From a virus: a stretch of DNA of 43,571 nt. Shown here in pieces: positions 7,392 through 17,400 of the stretch (position 1 is its first letter; every line of letters starts with the position of its first letter). The DNA is taken from IMG/VR virus record IMGVR_UViG_3300044695_000689, positions 1 through 43,571 of that record; one strand, given 5' to 3'. The notes below the pieces were generated by a model. The model did no database searches. It worked only from the letters and a program-made list of their open reading frames with translations, and was not told the DNA's origin. A program made the position numbers and the translations under genes.

Positions 7392-10324
7392 ATCAGAGTC
7401 AGTCCATGGCGGGTCTCGCCTCCCTAGTCCAGTCGCGTGGCAGGAACGGCGATTCCATGCTCGTCCACATGACCCCCGGCGAAGTTAAGGGGCTGCAGGC
7501 TCTGGCCTTTGCTCACGGTGGACAACTAAGCATCAATCCCGATACGGGGCTTTACGAGGCTAACTTCCTTAAGAAACTGCTGCCGACCATTATTGGCGCG
7601 GTACTGACCCCGCTGACGGGTGGCTTGATCAACCCGCTGACGGCTGGGTTCCTTGTGGGCGGTGTTGAAGCGGCACGTACGGGCGACCTTGGCAAGGGCT
7701 TGATGGCTGGCCTTGGCGCGTACGGCGGTGCAGGGCTTAGCACGGCTTTGGCTGGCACGGGCGCGGCGGCTGCTTCGGGAGCAGGGGCTGAAATTGCCAA
7801 ACAAGGCGCGGCTGCGGCAGCAGAAACGGCAGGCACTGAAGCGGCTAAAGAAGCCGCCAAACAAGCGGCTATGAAAGAAGCCGCCCAGGAAGCAGTTCGA
7901 GACAAGATAAAGACCAGCATGTTTGGTCGCTTGCCCGAAGGCGTGGCAAGTTTTAAAAACATCGGCGCTGGTGCTGGGGAAATCTTTAAGACCGGTGGCG
8001 CTGGCCTTGGCGGTATTGGCGGCATGGGCGCAGCCGGGTCTGCGTTCGGTGCGCTTGGTATGCCTGCTAAAGCGGGTCTTACTATGACTGCCGCTAACGC
8101 ACTTAGCCCCGACATGGAAATGCCGGAAGGCGGTGGCTATCAGATTGACGACTCCTATTACGAGTCTATGGGGTACAGCCCCGAGCAAGGCCGCTTCCTT
8201 GGCGGTCAGTGGCGTAAAGGCTATCCCGGCTTTCCCCCGCCGGGCATGGCAGGGGGCGGCGTAATCCCGGCCCCAAACGGTAACTATCCGTTGGCTAGAC
8301 CGTCAGAAAGTGTTGGCGGGTATGAGATGGATATTGACCCGTACACTGGCGAGGAGCGGTTTGCCGCTGGTGGAGCGGCAGTGGGCCGACGAAGTTACGA
8401 AGAGATGCCGATAGACCCAGAGTTGGCTCGACCCAACTCAGCCAAGGCTGGCTGGATGCAGTACATGCAGCAGAACCCGGCAGAGCAACAGCGATTTATT
8501 GATGCAGGATATCCGGCAGAGTTTTTCCAACAGAACCCAGAGACTTTTACTGGGAATCGCCCGTTTATTGCCGGTAAAGACGAAGCAGTTAGAGCCTCTG
8601 AACAAGCACGGTTAGCGCAGCAGGGTATCGCTGCTCCGTCCACGATGCCGCAGTATCAATCTGCTCCTCAAAGTGCAGACTCTTTTGCTTCTTATTTGCA
8701 GAACCTTAATCAGTTCGTGGCTTCTCCAATTGCCGCTCCGCAGCAATCCGGTGGAGGACAACCGGGCGGCGGTCAGCCCGGTGGAGGACAACCCGGTGGT
8801 CAGTCGGGTGGTGGGGTCGGACAGCCCGGTGGCGGGAGACCCGGTGGCCCTCGTGGTGGTACTCCCCGTGGTGGCGGGGATTTTGGTGATATCGAAGATT
8901 TGTATAGCGGTAGCGGGAGTATGAAGTGGGATGCCAATCAAGGGCGTTTTGTTTCGGCCGGGCCGCAGAACCCGTTTGCTGGTGGAATGCCTACAGGTAA
9001 CCCGTTCGCAGGGTTTGGCAACATAGATTTCTCTGCGATCCAAGACTATTTTAGAAACGCTGGCGCAGGGAACGGTGTTGGGCGCGGTGCTGGTGCTGGT
9101 GCGGGTTCCGGTGGTATGCCGGGAGGTCAGAATCAATTTGGCGGTGACCAATTTACCGGCCCGACTGACAATCAATTCGGTGGAGACATGGGCGGCGACG
9201 GCGGGATGATGTACGCCGGAGGCTCAAAAGACTTCGACGAAACCACTGGAATGTACCGTGGCGATACTAATCAGGGCGGTGCCGGAACGCCTGATTTTAG
9301 TGGCATGGACTTTAGCAACTTGGATTTGTCCGGCTTACAAAATCTTAATTTATCGGGTATGGGCGGCGCAGGCAGTTACATGCCTGATATGTCTGCGTTC
9401 GGCGGTGGGCAGGAGGCAAACCCGAATCCGTTTGCCGATAACTATTCCCCGCCCGCTGATATGGGCATGGGTGAAGTTGCTTATCGCGGGGGTTCGCCCA
9501 GTTTTGATATGACGGGTGGCGGCAGGGAATACACGCCTCCTCCTGAATTTTCTAGCGGCCCGATAGCGCCTATGCAGCCAGAGCAAGCCACTCCGCAAGA
9601 CGCGCAAATTTCTGATGAAACGGGTCAGTACGATCCGGGCCGGTTTGCACAGTTCTTTTCTGGCCCTATGGCCCCAATGCAAGAGCCGACCCCACAACCT
9701 GCGGCTCAACCCCAGCCTGCCCCGCAACAACCTGCGTTTGACATGGGCGGGATGGATTTCAGCGGTCTCGCCGGTCTTGGCGCGTTGAGCGGTATGCCGT
9801 CACAAATGGCGCAGGCTCCAGAAATGCCGCAACAACCTGCCTTTGACTATGGCTCAATGATGGCCCAACAGCCTGCCCCTTCATTTGACATGGGCGGGTT
9901 TGGCGGCGGTATGGACTATGGTGCTATGCAACAGCCTGCCCAGCAGCCTGCTCCGTCGTTTGATATGGGCGGTTTCGGTGGCGGCGGTGGCGGCGGCATG
10001 GACTTTGGTGGTATGGATTTCGGTAGCATGGGCGGCTTTGCCGCAGGTGGCCCGATTCAATACGCCGCTGGCGGTAAGTTCTTGCGTGGCCCCGGCGATG
10101 GCATGTCGGATGACATCAAGGCGAACATCAATGGTGAGCAGGAAGCCCGGTTGGCTGATGGCGAGTTTGTCATCCCCGCCGATGTGGTTTCCCATATCGG
10201 TAATGGCTCAAGCGAAGCCGGTGCTGATAGGCTCTACAAGATGATGGCTAACATCCGCAAGGCGCGTACCGGAAAGACCCGGCAAGCCCCGCAAATTAAC
10301 CCGAAGAAGTACCTACCCTCATGA
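7388..10324 (+). CDS. Gly/Pro/Gln-rich large virion protein
   Basis: This 978-residue protein starts with SRGRNGDSMLVHMTPGEVKGLQ, a conserved-looking head also seen in podovirus structural proteins. An Ala/Gly-rich hydrophobic region follows (about residues 55-240). Residues about 455-490 are collagen-like GGGQP repeats, followed by low-complexity Gly/Met/Phe/Asp-rich sequence with repeats such as FDMGGFGGG. The C-terminal about 85 residues (GPGDGMSDDIKANINGEQEARL, then ADGEFVIPADVVSHIGNGSS) look well ordered and conserved, like the C-termini of cyanophage and pelagiphage structural proteins. It probably is a long flexible or internal virion component; exact role unknown. It overlaps the next gene by ATGA. 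Confidence 0.6.
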   Translation: MNQSQSMAGLASLVQSRGRNGDSMLVHMTPGEVKGLQALAFAHGGQLSINPDTGLYEANFLKKLLPTIIGAVLTPLTGGLINPLTAGFLVGGVEAARTGDLGKGLMAGLGAYGGAGLSTALAGTGAAAASGAGAEIAKQGAAAAAETAGTEAAKEAAKQAAMKEAAQEAVRDKIKTSMFGRLPEGVASFKNIGAGAGEIFKTGGAGLGGIGGMGAAGSAFGALGMPAKAGLTMTAANALSPDMEMPEGGGYQIDDSYYESMGYSPEQGRFLGGQWRKGYPGFPPPGMAGGGVIPAPNGNYPLARPSESVGGYEMDIDPYTGEERFAAGGAAVGRRSYEEMPIDPELARPNSAKAGWMQYMQQNPAEQQRFIDAGYPAEFFQQNPETFTGNRPFIAGKDEAVRASEQARLAQQGIAAPSTMPQYQSAPQSADSFASYLQNLNQFVASPIAAPQQSGGGQPGGGQPGGGQPGGQSGGGVGQPGGGRPGGPRGGTPRGGGDFGDIEDLYSGSGSMKWDANQGRFVSAGPQNPFAGGMPTGNPFAGFGNIDFSAIQDYFRNAGAGNGVGRGAGAGAGSGGMPGGQNQFGGDQFTGPTDNQFGGDMGGDGGMMYAGGSKDFDETTGMYRGDTNQGGAGTPDFSGMDFSNLDLSGLQNLNLSGMGGAGSYMPDMSAFGGGQEANPNPFADNYSPPADMGMGEVAYRGGSPSFDMTGGGREYTPPPEFSSGPIAPMQPEQATPQDAQISDETGQYDPGRFAQFFSGPMAPMQEPTPQPAAQPQPAPQQPAFDMGGMDFSGLAGLGALSGMPSQMAQAPEMPQQPAFDYGSMMAQQPAPSFDMGGFGGGMDYGAMQQPAQQPAPSFDMGGFGGGGGGGMDFGGMDFGSMGGFAAGGPIQYAAGGKFLRGPGDGMSDDIKANINGEQEARLADGEFVIPADVVSHIGNGSSEAGADRLYKMMANIRKARTGKTRQAPQINPKKYLPS

Positions 10325-10779
10325 AAGTAACCAAACTAGAAGTCAACGAACGAGACATTGACCGGATTTTTCTGGTCATTACTCGTGACTTCGCCAACGA
10401 GCACAGCATGGGCAAACTGAGTGCCTCAAACCATAACGCAGAGAAAGGTCTGCTCTGGGGCATCAAGAACATTGAGTGCGGTGCTTGGGTAGTAGAAGAC
10501 GATGCCGGTAAAGTTCTTGGCACTATCGGCATTCACCGTACTTCTCCATGGTACTCGGACGAAGAGTATCTTGCTGACGGATGGTTCTACGTACTTCCTG
10601 AGTATCGTAAGACCGGCGTAGGTAAGATGTTGTTGGATGCGGCTACTAATTTTGCCAAGGAACAGGAACTGCCCTTAATTGTCGGCGTGTTCAATATGGA
10701 TGACACCGGCAAGAAGATTGAAATCATGAATCGTATGGGGCTTAAACTTATTGGCGGCTTGTTCGCCACAGGAGTTTAA
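10321..10779 (+). CDS. GNAT-family N-acetyltransferase
   Basis: This 152-residue single-domain GNAT enzyme transfers an acetyl group from acetyl-CoA to an unknown amine. The central strand GKVLGTIGIHR is followed by YVLPEYRKTGVGKMLLDAA (about residues 90-108), which contains the acetyl-CoA pyrophosphate-binding R/Q-x-x-G-x-G/A motif (RKTGVG, 96-101). The C-terminal part, with MNRMGLKLIGGLF, fits the last strands of the fold. It overlaps the 978-residue virion gene by ATGA and is followed 2 nt later by another structural gene, so it is co-expressed late. It may modify a virion protein or the host during packaging; the substrate is not visible. Confidence 0.85.
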   Translation: MKVTKLEVNERDIDRIFLVITRDFANEHSMGKLSASNHNAEKGLLWGIKNIECGAWVVEDDAGKVLGTIGIHRTSPWYSDEEYLADGWFYVLPEYRKTGVGKMLLDAATNFAKEQELPLIVGVFNMDDTGKKIEIMNRMGLKLIGGLFATGV

Positions 10780-10781
10780 CT

Positions 10782-12866
10782 ATGTGTGGCGGCGGCGGTG
10801 GTGGTAGTTCAGCACCTACTCAACAAACAGTTACTCAGGTAACGATACCTCCTGAGTTGATGCCGTATGCCAAGAAGGTTCTTGGCACGGCAGAAAATCT
10901 TACATACAACCAGCCCTACCAGACTTATGGTGGGCAGCGCATCGCAGGGCTTAACCCGCTCCAGCAACAGGCGATGCAGCAGATTCAGCAGCAACAGACT
11001 GCTTCTCAAATTGGTCAAGCCACCGGTATGGCTGGGCTTGCTGGGCTTCAAGCCCAAAAGTTAGGGCAATACAGTCCAGCCCAATATCAAGGGTTAGACG
11101 TTAGTTACCTTGGCGCACAGGCTCCCAGTCTACAGCAGTACCAGATGGGGCCAGCAGAGCGTGTATCTGCCGACAAAGTAAAAGCCCAGAAACTACAGCA
11201 GTTTCAGATGGAAGGGCCAGAAAGCGTTGCGGCTCAAACTGATTTTGGTTCTGTCTCTGCACCCGGCCTTCGCGACATTCAGATGGGTGGGCCGCAACAG
11301 GTTCAAGCCTCTCAAGTTGCTGGCGCTCAAATGGCTGGGCCGCAGCAGGTTCAAGCACCGTCTGATCTTGAGCGATTGCAGATGGGGCCAGCCGAGCGTG
11401 TCGGCACTCAAGCCCTTGAGCAGTATCAGATGGGGCCAGCCCAGCAGGTTCAGGCTGAACGGTTTGGCCTTTCTTCACTTCAGCCATACATGTCTCCGTA
11501 CATGCAGGACGTTGTGGAGACCCAGAAGCGTGAAGCGATGCGCGATGCAGCCCGTCAGATGCCGGGTGTGGGTGCTGCCGCTGCACGTGCGGGAGGTCGT
11601 GGCGGTAGCCGCGAGGCGCTTCTTCGGTCTGAGTCGCAGCGCAATTTGTCTAATCAGTTGCAGGGCATACAGGCTACCGGTACGCAACAGGCGTTCCAGC
11701 AGGCTCAGCAGCAGTATGGCGTTGACCGTGCCCAAGCGTTGCAGGCCGCGCTGGCTAACCAACAAGCGGGTCTTACCACGGGCCAGCAGAATCTGGCTGC
11801 ACGACTAGGCGTCCAGCAGTTAGGCGCACAACAGGGACTGCAGGCTGCTCTTGCCAATCAGGCAGCGGGTATGCAGGTCGGTCAGCAGAATCTGGCTGCA
11901 GCACAGAATCGCCAGCAGTTGATGGCTCAGCAGGGGCTGGAGGCTCAGCGGCTTAACCAAGCAGCGGGTTTGACTGCTGGTCAAACTAACCTTCAAGCAC
12001 GCATGCAAGCCCAGTTGGCTAACCAACAGGCTCAGCAGCAAGCAGCGTTGGCTAACCAGCAAGCAGGACTTACTGCCGGTCAGGCCAATCTTCAGGCTGC
12101 GCTTCAGACGCAGGGGCTTGGCGCACAGCAAGGGCTGCAGGCTCAGTTGGCTAACCAACAAGCCCGTATACAGGGAGGCCAGATGGGCCTCCAAGCGTCG
12201 TTGGCTAACCAGCAGGCTCGACAGAGAGCGGCTGAGCAGAATCTTCAGGCTAGGCTCGGCGTTCAGCAGTTGGGCGCACAGCAAGGGTTGCAGGCTGGAC
12301 TTGCCAATCAACAGGCTCGTATGCAGGCGGCTCTTGCCAACCAGCAGGCTGGTCTAACTACCGGTCAGCAAAATCTTGCCGCACAACTCGGTGTTCAGCA
12401 GTTGGGAGCGCAGCAGGGTCTACAGGCTCAGTTGGCTAACCAGCAGTCTCAACTTCAGGCGCAACAACAAGCCCTTGCTCAACGTCAGTTTGGGGCGCAG
12501 TTTGGTGAGCAGTCACGGCAGTTTGGACAGAATCTTGGTCTTCAAGGTATCCAGCAGCAGTTGGCTGCGGCAGGCATGCTCGGCAATCTGGGTCAGCAGC
12601 AGTTTGCTCAACAGCAAGGTATCAACCAAGCCCAGATGGCGGCGGGTCAGCAGTTACAAGGTCTAGAGCAGCAGAGGCTTCAGGCTGCGTACGAGGACTT
12701 CCTCAACCGGCAGCGTTATCCGTATCAGCAACTTGGCTTCATGTCAGACTTGATTCGCGGTACGCCGACCGCTGGCGGGGTTCAAAGTCTTTACGGCGCA
12801 CAAGCCAGTCCAATTGGAGCCTTAGCAGGACTCGGCGGTCTCTATATGGCCGGTAGAGGCCAGTAA
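10782..12866 (+). CDS. Gln/Ala-rich virion protein with 11-residue repeats
   Basis: This 694-residue protein begins MCGGGGGGSSAP and then IPPELMPYAKKVLGTAENLTYNQPY with YGGQRIAGLNPLQQQAM, a head typical of podovirus virion proteins. Residues about 130-225 carry repeats of the form QQFQMGPAERV. Residues about 315-575 are built from 11-residue units such as GQQNLAARLGV, QQLGAQQGLQA and ALANQQAGLTT, repeated roughly two dozen times. Eleven residues make three helical turns, so a long straight helical rod or right-handed coiled coil is expected. The C-terminus ends YEDFLNRQRYPYQQLGFMSDLIRG. AGGAG at 10771-10775 precedes the start. Possibly a tail-tip, needle or ejected channel protein. Confidence 0.65.
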   Translation: MCGGGGGGSSAPTQQTVTQVTIPPELMPYAKKVLGTAENLTYNQPYQTYGGQRIAGLNPLQQQAMQQIQQQQTASQIGQATGMAGLAGLQAQKLGQYSPAQYQGLDVSYLGAQAPSLQQYQMGPAERVSADKVKAQKLQQFQMEGPESVAAQTDFGSVSAPGLRDIQMGGPQQVQASQVAGAQMAGPQQVQAPSDLERLQMGPAERVGTQALEQYQMGPAQQVQAERFGLSSLQPYMSPYMQDVVETQKREAMRDAARQMPGVGAAAARAGGRGGSREALLRSESQRNLSNQLQGIQATGTQQAFQQAQQQYGVDRAQALQAALANQQAGLTTGQQNLAARLGVQQLGAQQGLQAALANQAAGMQVGQQNLAAAQNRQQLMAQQGLEAQRLNQAAGLTAGQTNLQARMQAQLANQQAQQQAALANQQAGLTAGQANLQAALQTQGLGAQQGLQAQLANQQARIQGGQMGLQASLANQQARQRAAEQNLQARLGVQQLGAQQGLQAGLANQQARMQAALANQQAGLTTGQQNLAAQLGVQQLGAQQGLQAQLANQQSQLQAQQQALAQRQFGAQFGEQSRQFGQNLGLQGIQQQLAAAGMLGNLGQQQFAQQQGINQAQMAAGQQLQGLEQQRLQAAYEDFLNRQRYPYQQLGFMSDLIRGTPTAGGVQSLYGAQASPIGALAGLGGLYMAGRGQ

Positions 12867-12879
12867 GTAGGAGATGTAA

Positions 12880-14454
12880 ATGGCACAGTCACTTCAAGGC
12901 ATATCTGCACTTGATCCGCGAGTTGCGGCAACCGATAAGTTCATCCAAGAGAAGCAGATTCCTCCCGATCAGGTTGAGGACTTCTTGCTTGGCATGGGGG
13001 CTGACCCGCGTCTGGCTTCTCTGGTATTCAAATACCGCAAAGTGAAAGAGGCGGCAGAAAAACAGCAGAATGAAAAACCCTCGACTAGCAACGTCGCTGA
13101 TGAAGTTTCTAACCAATACGCTCAATTAAAGCAACAGGAGCGTATGCGTCAAGGCGTGGCTGGTATGCCGACGCCTAATCTTGCACGTGCAGCGATGCGT
13201 GGTGGTATTACAGGTGAACCTGCACCGCAGGCGCAAATGGCTGGTGGCGGCATCGTTGCGTTCGGTCAAGGCGGCAGAACTTTCACGGTTGACCCAGAAG
13301 GTAATGTCGATATTGGTAGCGCAGGAGCCCTTATTCCCTACGAAGAGCCGGTTAAGCCCTCGCGTGCAGCAGGTATACGGGGCGCTCTTTCTAGAGGCGT
13401 GGGTGCTGCGGCTCGGTTTCCAATTAAACACCCGTTCATTACGGCTGGTTTGGCTGGTGCTGCGTATTTACTTGGTGGTGATGACGAAGAAAAACTCAAA
13501 CAAGAAGCCAAGGTTGAACAAGCCGGGCTTAGTGATGAGCAGCGTGCGCTTCTTGCTGGTTACGATAAAGAGAATCCGTTACGCACTCCATCCGATATGG
13601 ATATGCCGGGTGCGCCCAAGTTTATAGCGCCAGATACTAAGGTGCTTACTGGAGCAATTGAAGAATACAGAAAAGGTCTGCCGAAGACTCGTGAAGAAGC
13701 CATACAGCAACAGCAGGCTTTGGAAGATCAGATTGGTGAGACTAAAGCCATTAAGGCCCGCCGCGACAAACTTGAGCAGCAGTTAGAAAAATCTAATGTG
13801 CCTCAAGAAAAACGATTCTGGCTGGCGTTTGCACAGGCCGGGTTTGCGGCATCTGCTAAGGGTGCGCGTAACCTTTGGGAGACGTTGTCTGTTGGCGGTG
13901 CCGAAGGCATGAAAGCCTATCAGACGATGAAAGAGAAAGAAGAACAAACCCGTGAGCGTCTTGAAGACAAGTTGCTACAACTTGATAGCATGGAATCCGC
14001 AGTCAAACGTGGCGTCATTACAAGAGCAGACTCAGAGTACAAGCAGGCTAAGAAAGACGTTCTTGACCTACAGATCAGACTGCAAGACCAAAACAACGTG
14101 CTTGCGGATAGCCGTAACCGGTTCAATCTTGGTGTATACGGTACGAATGTTCAGGCCGCTATTGCTAAAATGGGTCGTGCAGAAAAGAAACAGTTTGAAG
14201 ACCTGCAACGTCAGTATGCGCGCGATGCACGTATGGCTATGACTACGCAAGACCCGAAACTTCGTGCTGCACTTGAAGCCCGTTCACAAGAGACTCTTAG
14301 TGCGCTTAGTAACTTGGCTAAGACTGATCCGTCCGTTATTAGAGCGATGGTGGTTCAGCAACTTGAACAAGAATTCGTGCGACGGGGAGCGCAGGGAGGG
14401 GCACAAGGAGGAGCAAATAGTTCTGGCGGCGAAACCTATCTTGGTAGTATGTAA
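12880..14454 (+). CDS. Putative internal/ejected virion protein
   Basis: This 524-residue mostly helical protein starts at ATG 12880 behind TAGGAG. N-terminal helices (residues 1-85) precede a segment QMAGGGIVAFGQGGRTF (about 118-135), the 'GGIVAF..GG' signature I associate with podovirus internal virion proteins. A hydrophobic stretch (FITAGLAGAAYLLGG, about 184-198) could be membrane-active. A long charged coiled coil (about 340-440) and a Gly/Ala tail (QGGAQGGAN) follow. Its place just upstream of the giant 1996-residue protein suggests the two are ejected or assembled together. The exact role is not visible. Confidence 0.55.
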   Translation: MAQSLQGISALDPRVAATDKFIQEKQIPPDQVEDFLLGMGADPRLASLVFKYRKVKEAAEKQQNEKPSTSNVADEVSNQYAQLKQQERMRQGVAGMPTPNLARAAMRGGITGEPAPQAQMAGGGIVAFGQGGRTFTVDPEGNVDIGSAGALIPYEEPVKPSRAAGIRGALSRGVGAAARFPIKHPFITAGLAGAAYLLGGDDEEKLKQEAKVEQAGLSDEQRALLAGYDKENPLRTPSDMDMPGAPKFIAPDTKVLTGAIEEYRKGLPKTREEAIQQQQALEDQIGETKAIKARRDKLEQQLEKSNVPQEKRFWLAFAQAGFAASAKGARNLWETLSVGGAEGMKAYQTMKEKEEQTRERLEDKLLQLDSMESAVKRGVITRADSEYKQAKKDVLDLQIRLQDQNNVLADSRNRFNLGVYGTNVQAAIAKMGRAEKKQFEDLQRQYARDARMAMTTQDPKLRAALEARSQETLSALSNLAKTDPSVIRAMVVQQLEQEFVRRGAQGGAQGGANSSGGETYLGSM

Positions 14455-14456
14455 AA

Positions 14457-17400
14457 ATGCCTCGTTACAGAGTCACGATGCCAGATGGACGTACGTACTC
14501 CATTGATGGCCCTGAAGGCGCATCTAAAGAACAGGTTATCGCCGCAGTACAACGCAAGTTAGGTGCTGCCGAAGAAAGAGAAACCACGCTAGGTGGCGAA
14601 GTAAAAGAAGCCTTCAAAGGCGTGATTCCCGGTGCTGCTGGGCTGCTTGAGACGGCGGCTACAGGTGCCGCTGCGTTACTGCCCGAAAGGGCAGAGATGG
14701 CTGTTCGTGGTAAAGCCGCTGAATTGGCTGGTGCTGCACGTGAAGCCTTCAAGGCTACTCCCGGTTACGAAGAATCTACGGGCCGTAAGTTCGGTGAGGC
14801 TCTCGGCTCGACTGCCCCGTTCTTTGCGCTTGGCCCACTTGGTGCGGCTGGACGGGCTGGTGCAGTCGGTCTTGGTGTCGGTGCTGGCGCAGGCGAGGCA
14901 CGGCAACGTGCCGAGATGGAAGGTGGTGAAGAAGATAAAGGTCTCGCTACAGCGGCGGGTGCCGTTATCGGCGCAAGCGAAGCCATACCGGTATTCAACT
15001 TTGTAAAGCGTTTACCACGTGACGCACAACTAACCATACTAGATCGCATCAAGCGAGGCTTCCAAGCAGCCGGTGAAGAAGGCGCACAGGAAGCGGCATC
15101 GCAGATCGCCCAGAACATTGTGGCTAAAGGTTTGTATAAGCCTAGCCAAGAACTGATTGAGAGTGCTGGCGAAGAAGGTGCTTACGGCGCGGGTGTTGGT
15201 GCTTTTATTCAGGTTCTTACAGACATGGCGCTGGGGCGTCGTGTTCGCGGTGTTCAGCCGCCTCAAAGTGCTGAAGAAAAATTAATTGAGAAAGAACCTC
15301 CTCCGACTGCCCTTCCCGGTACGCAGGATTCTGTAAAGGAAGACGTAGCCCGGCAAACTCGGGAAGAAGAAAAGATTAGGGCGGTTATTGACGAAGAGAA
15401 AGATGCAGCCGATGAAGAGGCGCGGCTTGAGCGCGAGGCCGTTCAAGCCTATGAACGTGAGCAAGAAGAACTTACAGCGAGACGCGGTTATGACGAGCAG
15501 ACTCTGCGTGAAGCGGCAGAGGCTGAAGCACTTGCACCCGTAGAAGACGAGGGTGTGCCGTACACGCCGCCTGAGCGTGAGGAAGAAGTCGCTCCGGTGG
15601 AGGAGGAACCTACTGTTGAAGAGCCAACGGTAGAAGCCCCAACTGTAGAAGAACCTGAATACACGATGCGGGATGCCGCCCTTGAGGTGTTCAAGGAGAC
15701 GGGCAAGACCAACGTAGATACGTTACGTAATCGACTGGCTATTCCGCTACAGGAAGCCAAAGAACTTAGGCAGTCTTTAATTGACGAGGGCGTACTTGTA
15801 AGGCGTGGCAACACCTATATATTGCAGGAAGTAGAGACGGCTCCGGCTGCTAAAGCAGAGGAGGTTAAAGATGCAGACATACGCGCCAGAGATATTGAAG
15901 AAGTTGACGTTGGAGCAGTTGGAGGAAGCGATGTACTGCCTCCATCACGACCTGTATCCGCAGGACAAGTTACTGCAGAGCCTGCAGTTGCCCCAATGGA
16001 ACGAGTTGGCGAACCTGCTGCAGTTGCTCCTGCGGGAGCGGAGATCGTCGAACCTGCACTAGAAGATATTGACGTTGCCCAAGAAGAACTTGAGGCAGCA
16101 CAGACTCCATCTCGCGCTACAAGCATACGCACGGCTGCATTGGATTTCGTCCGTGCTACTGGCAAAGCAGACCCAATTAGTCTTCAACAGACACTTGGTA
16201 TAGAACTTTCTGAAGCCAAATCGTTACGTGAGGCGCTGGTTGGCAGTGGCGCTATTGTTCCCGTACCGGGTAAGAAAAACCTGTACACGGTGTTTGAGGA
16301 ACTCAAGACCACGCCAGTAACTCCAGCGCGTGAAGGCCGTATTGAAGGTGAGTCGCTTACCGCTGCCAGACCTGAAGTGCTTCAAGGTGCGCCACGGCCT
16401 GCTGTGCGTGAAGTATTGCCAGAGGTTTCTGAAGAAAAGCCCGGTGTTACGGCGGTCGGGAAACGTACACAAGTTAGTCCAGAGTTTCAGTCTACGTTAG
16501 ACGATTTGCGTCAATTAGCCGCTGCACCTGATATGGAAGGTAGGCAGTACGGGCTTGATCTTGTAGGCGGCGAAGCGCGTGGTGTTACACGCAAGAAACT
16601 AAGTCCTGCCGAAGTTAACAATGCTAAGACTTTGGGACTTACTAAAGAAGCCACGGCATACGCTGCCAATCCTGCCGGTGTTGCTGAGCGTAGAACGCTG
16701 ATTGAGGCTACCAAAGCCAAGCACAAGGGGCTTGTAGAACGAGCAGTCGCTCTGCAGAAACAAGAGTCAGATAACCGTAAGATTGGTAAAGAAAAAATAT
16801 TAAGCGACGGATTTTTCCGTAGCCTATACGGCACTCTGTCAGACCCACAAATAACTATGGGTCAACTTGTTGAGGCTGAGAACAGGTTAAAGAAAAGCGA
16901 AGCCAAGTACGGTGAAGTTGTCGCTCCGCAGGTGGCGGCTGAACAGGCTACGTTTGAGGAAGACACAGAGTTCCAAGAAGCAGTTAAGACTCAAAAGGCT
17001 CGTGCCGAAGAACGCGAAGAAGCGGAGAAAACCGCCCGTGAAGAACGCCGTCGTACTCGTAAGAGAGACATCGGGTTACGTTTTGAACGCGGCAAAGGCG
17101 CAGGCATGGACGCTGATCGCGTCTACGAAATTGCCGTCAAGACCGCTGCTAACTGGAAGAACAAGCCGCGTATCTTCGTTGTGCAGTCTATTGATGAACT
17201 GCCAAAGACTTTGCGTGCCAGAACTCCAGATGACGTTAGCGGTTTCTACATCAACGGCGATGTGTTCCTGATCGCTGACAACGCTACCACAGAGGCTAAC
17301 GTACGCGCCACGATGTTCCATGAGTCTTTAGGCCACTTCGGGCTTAAAAACTTGTTTGGTCGTCGTTTACGCGAAGTGATGTTAGACATCTATCGCACTA

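Noticed and set aside
7526-8188. Long - strand frame (220 codons) opposite the Gly-rich gene
   Set aside because: It arises from the high-GC Ala/Gly codons of the + strand gene; no ribosome site or family motif.
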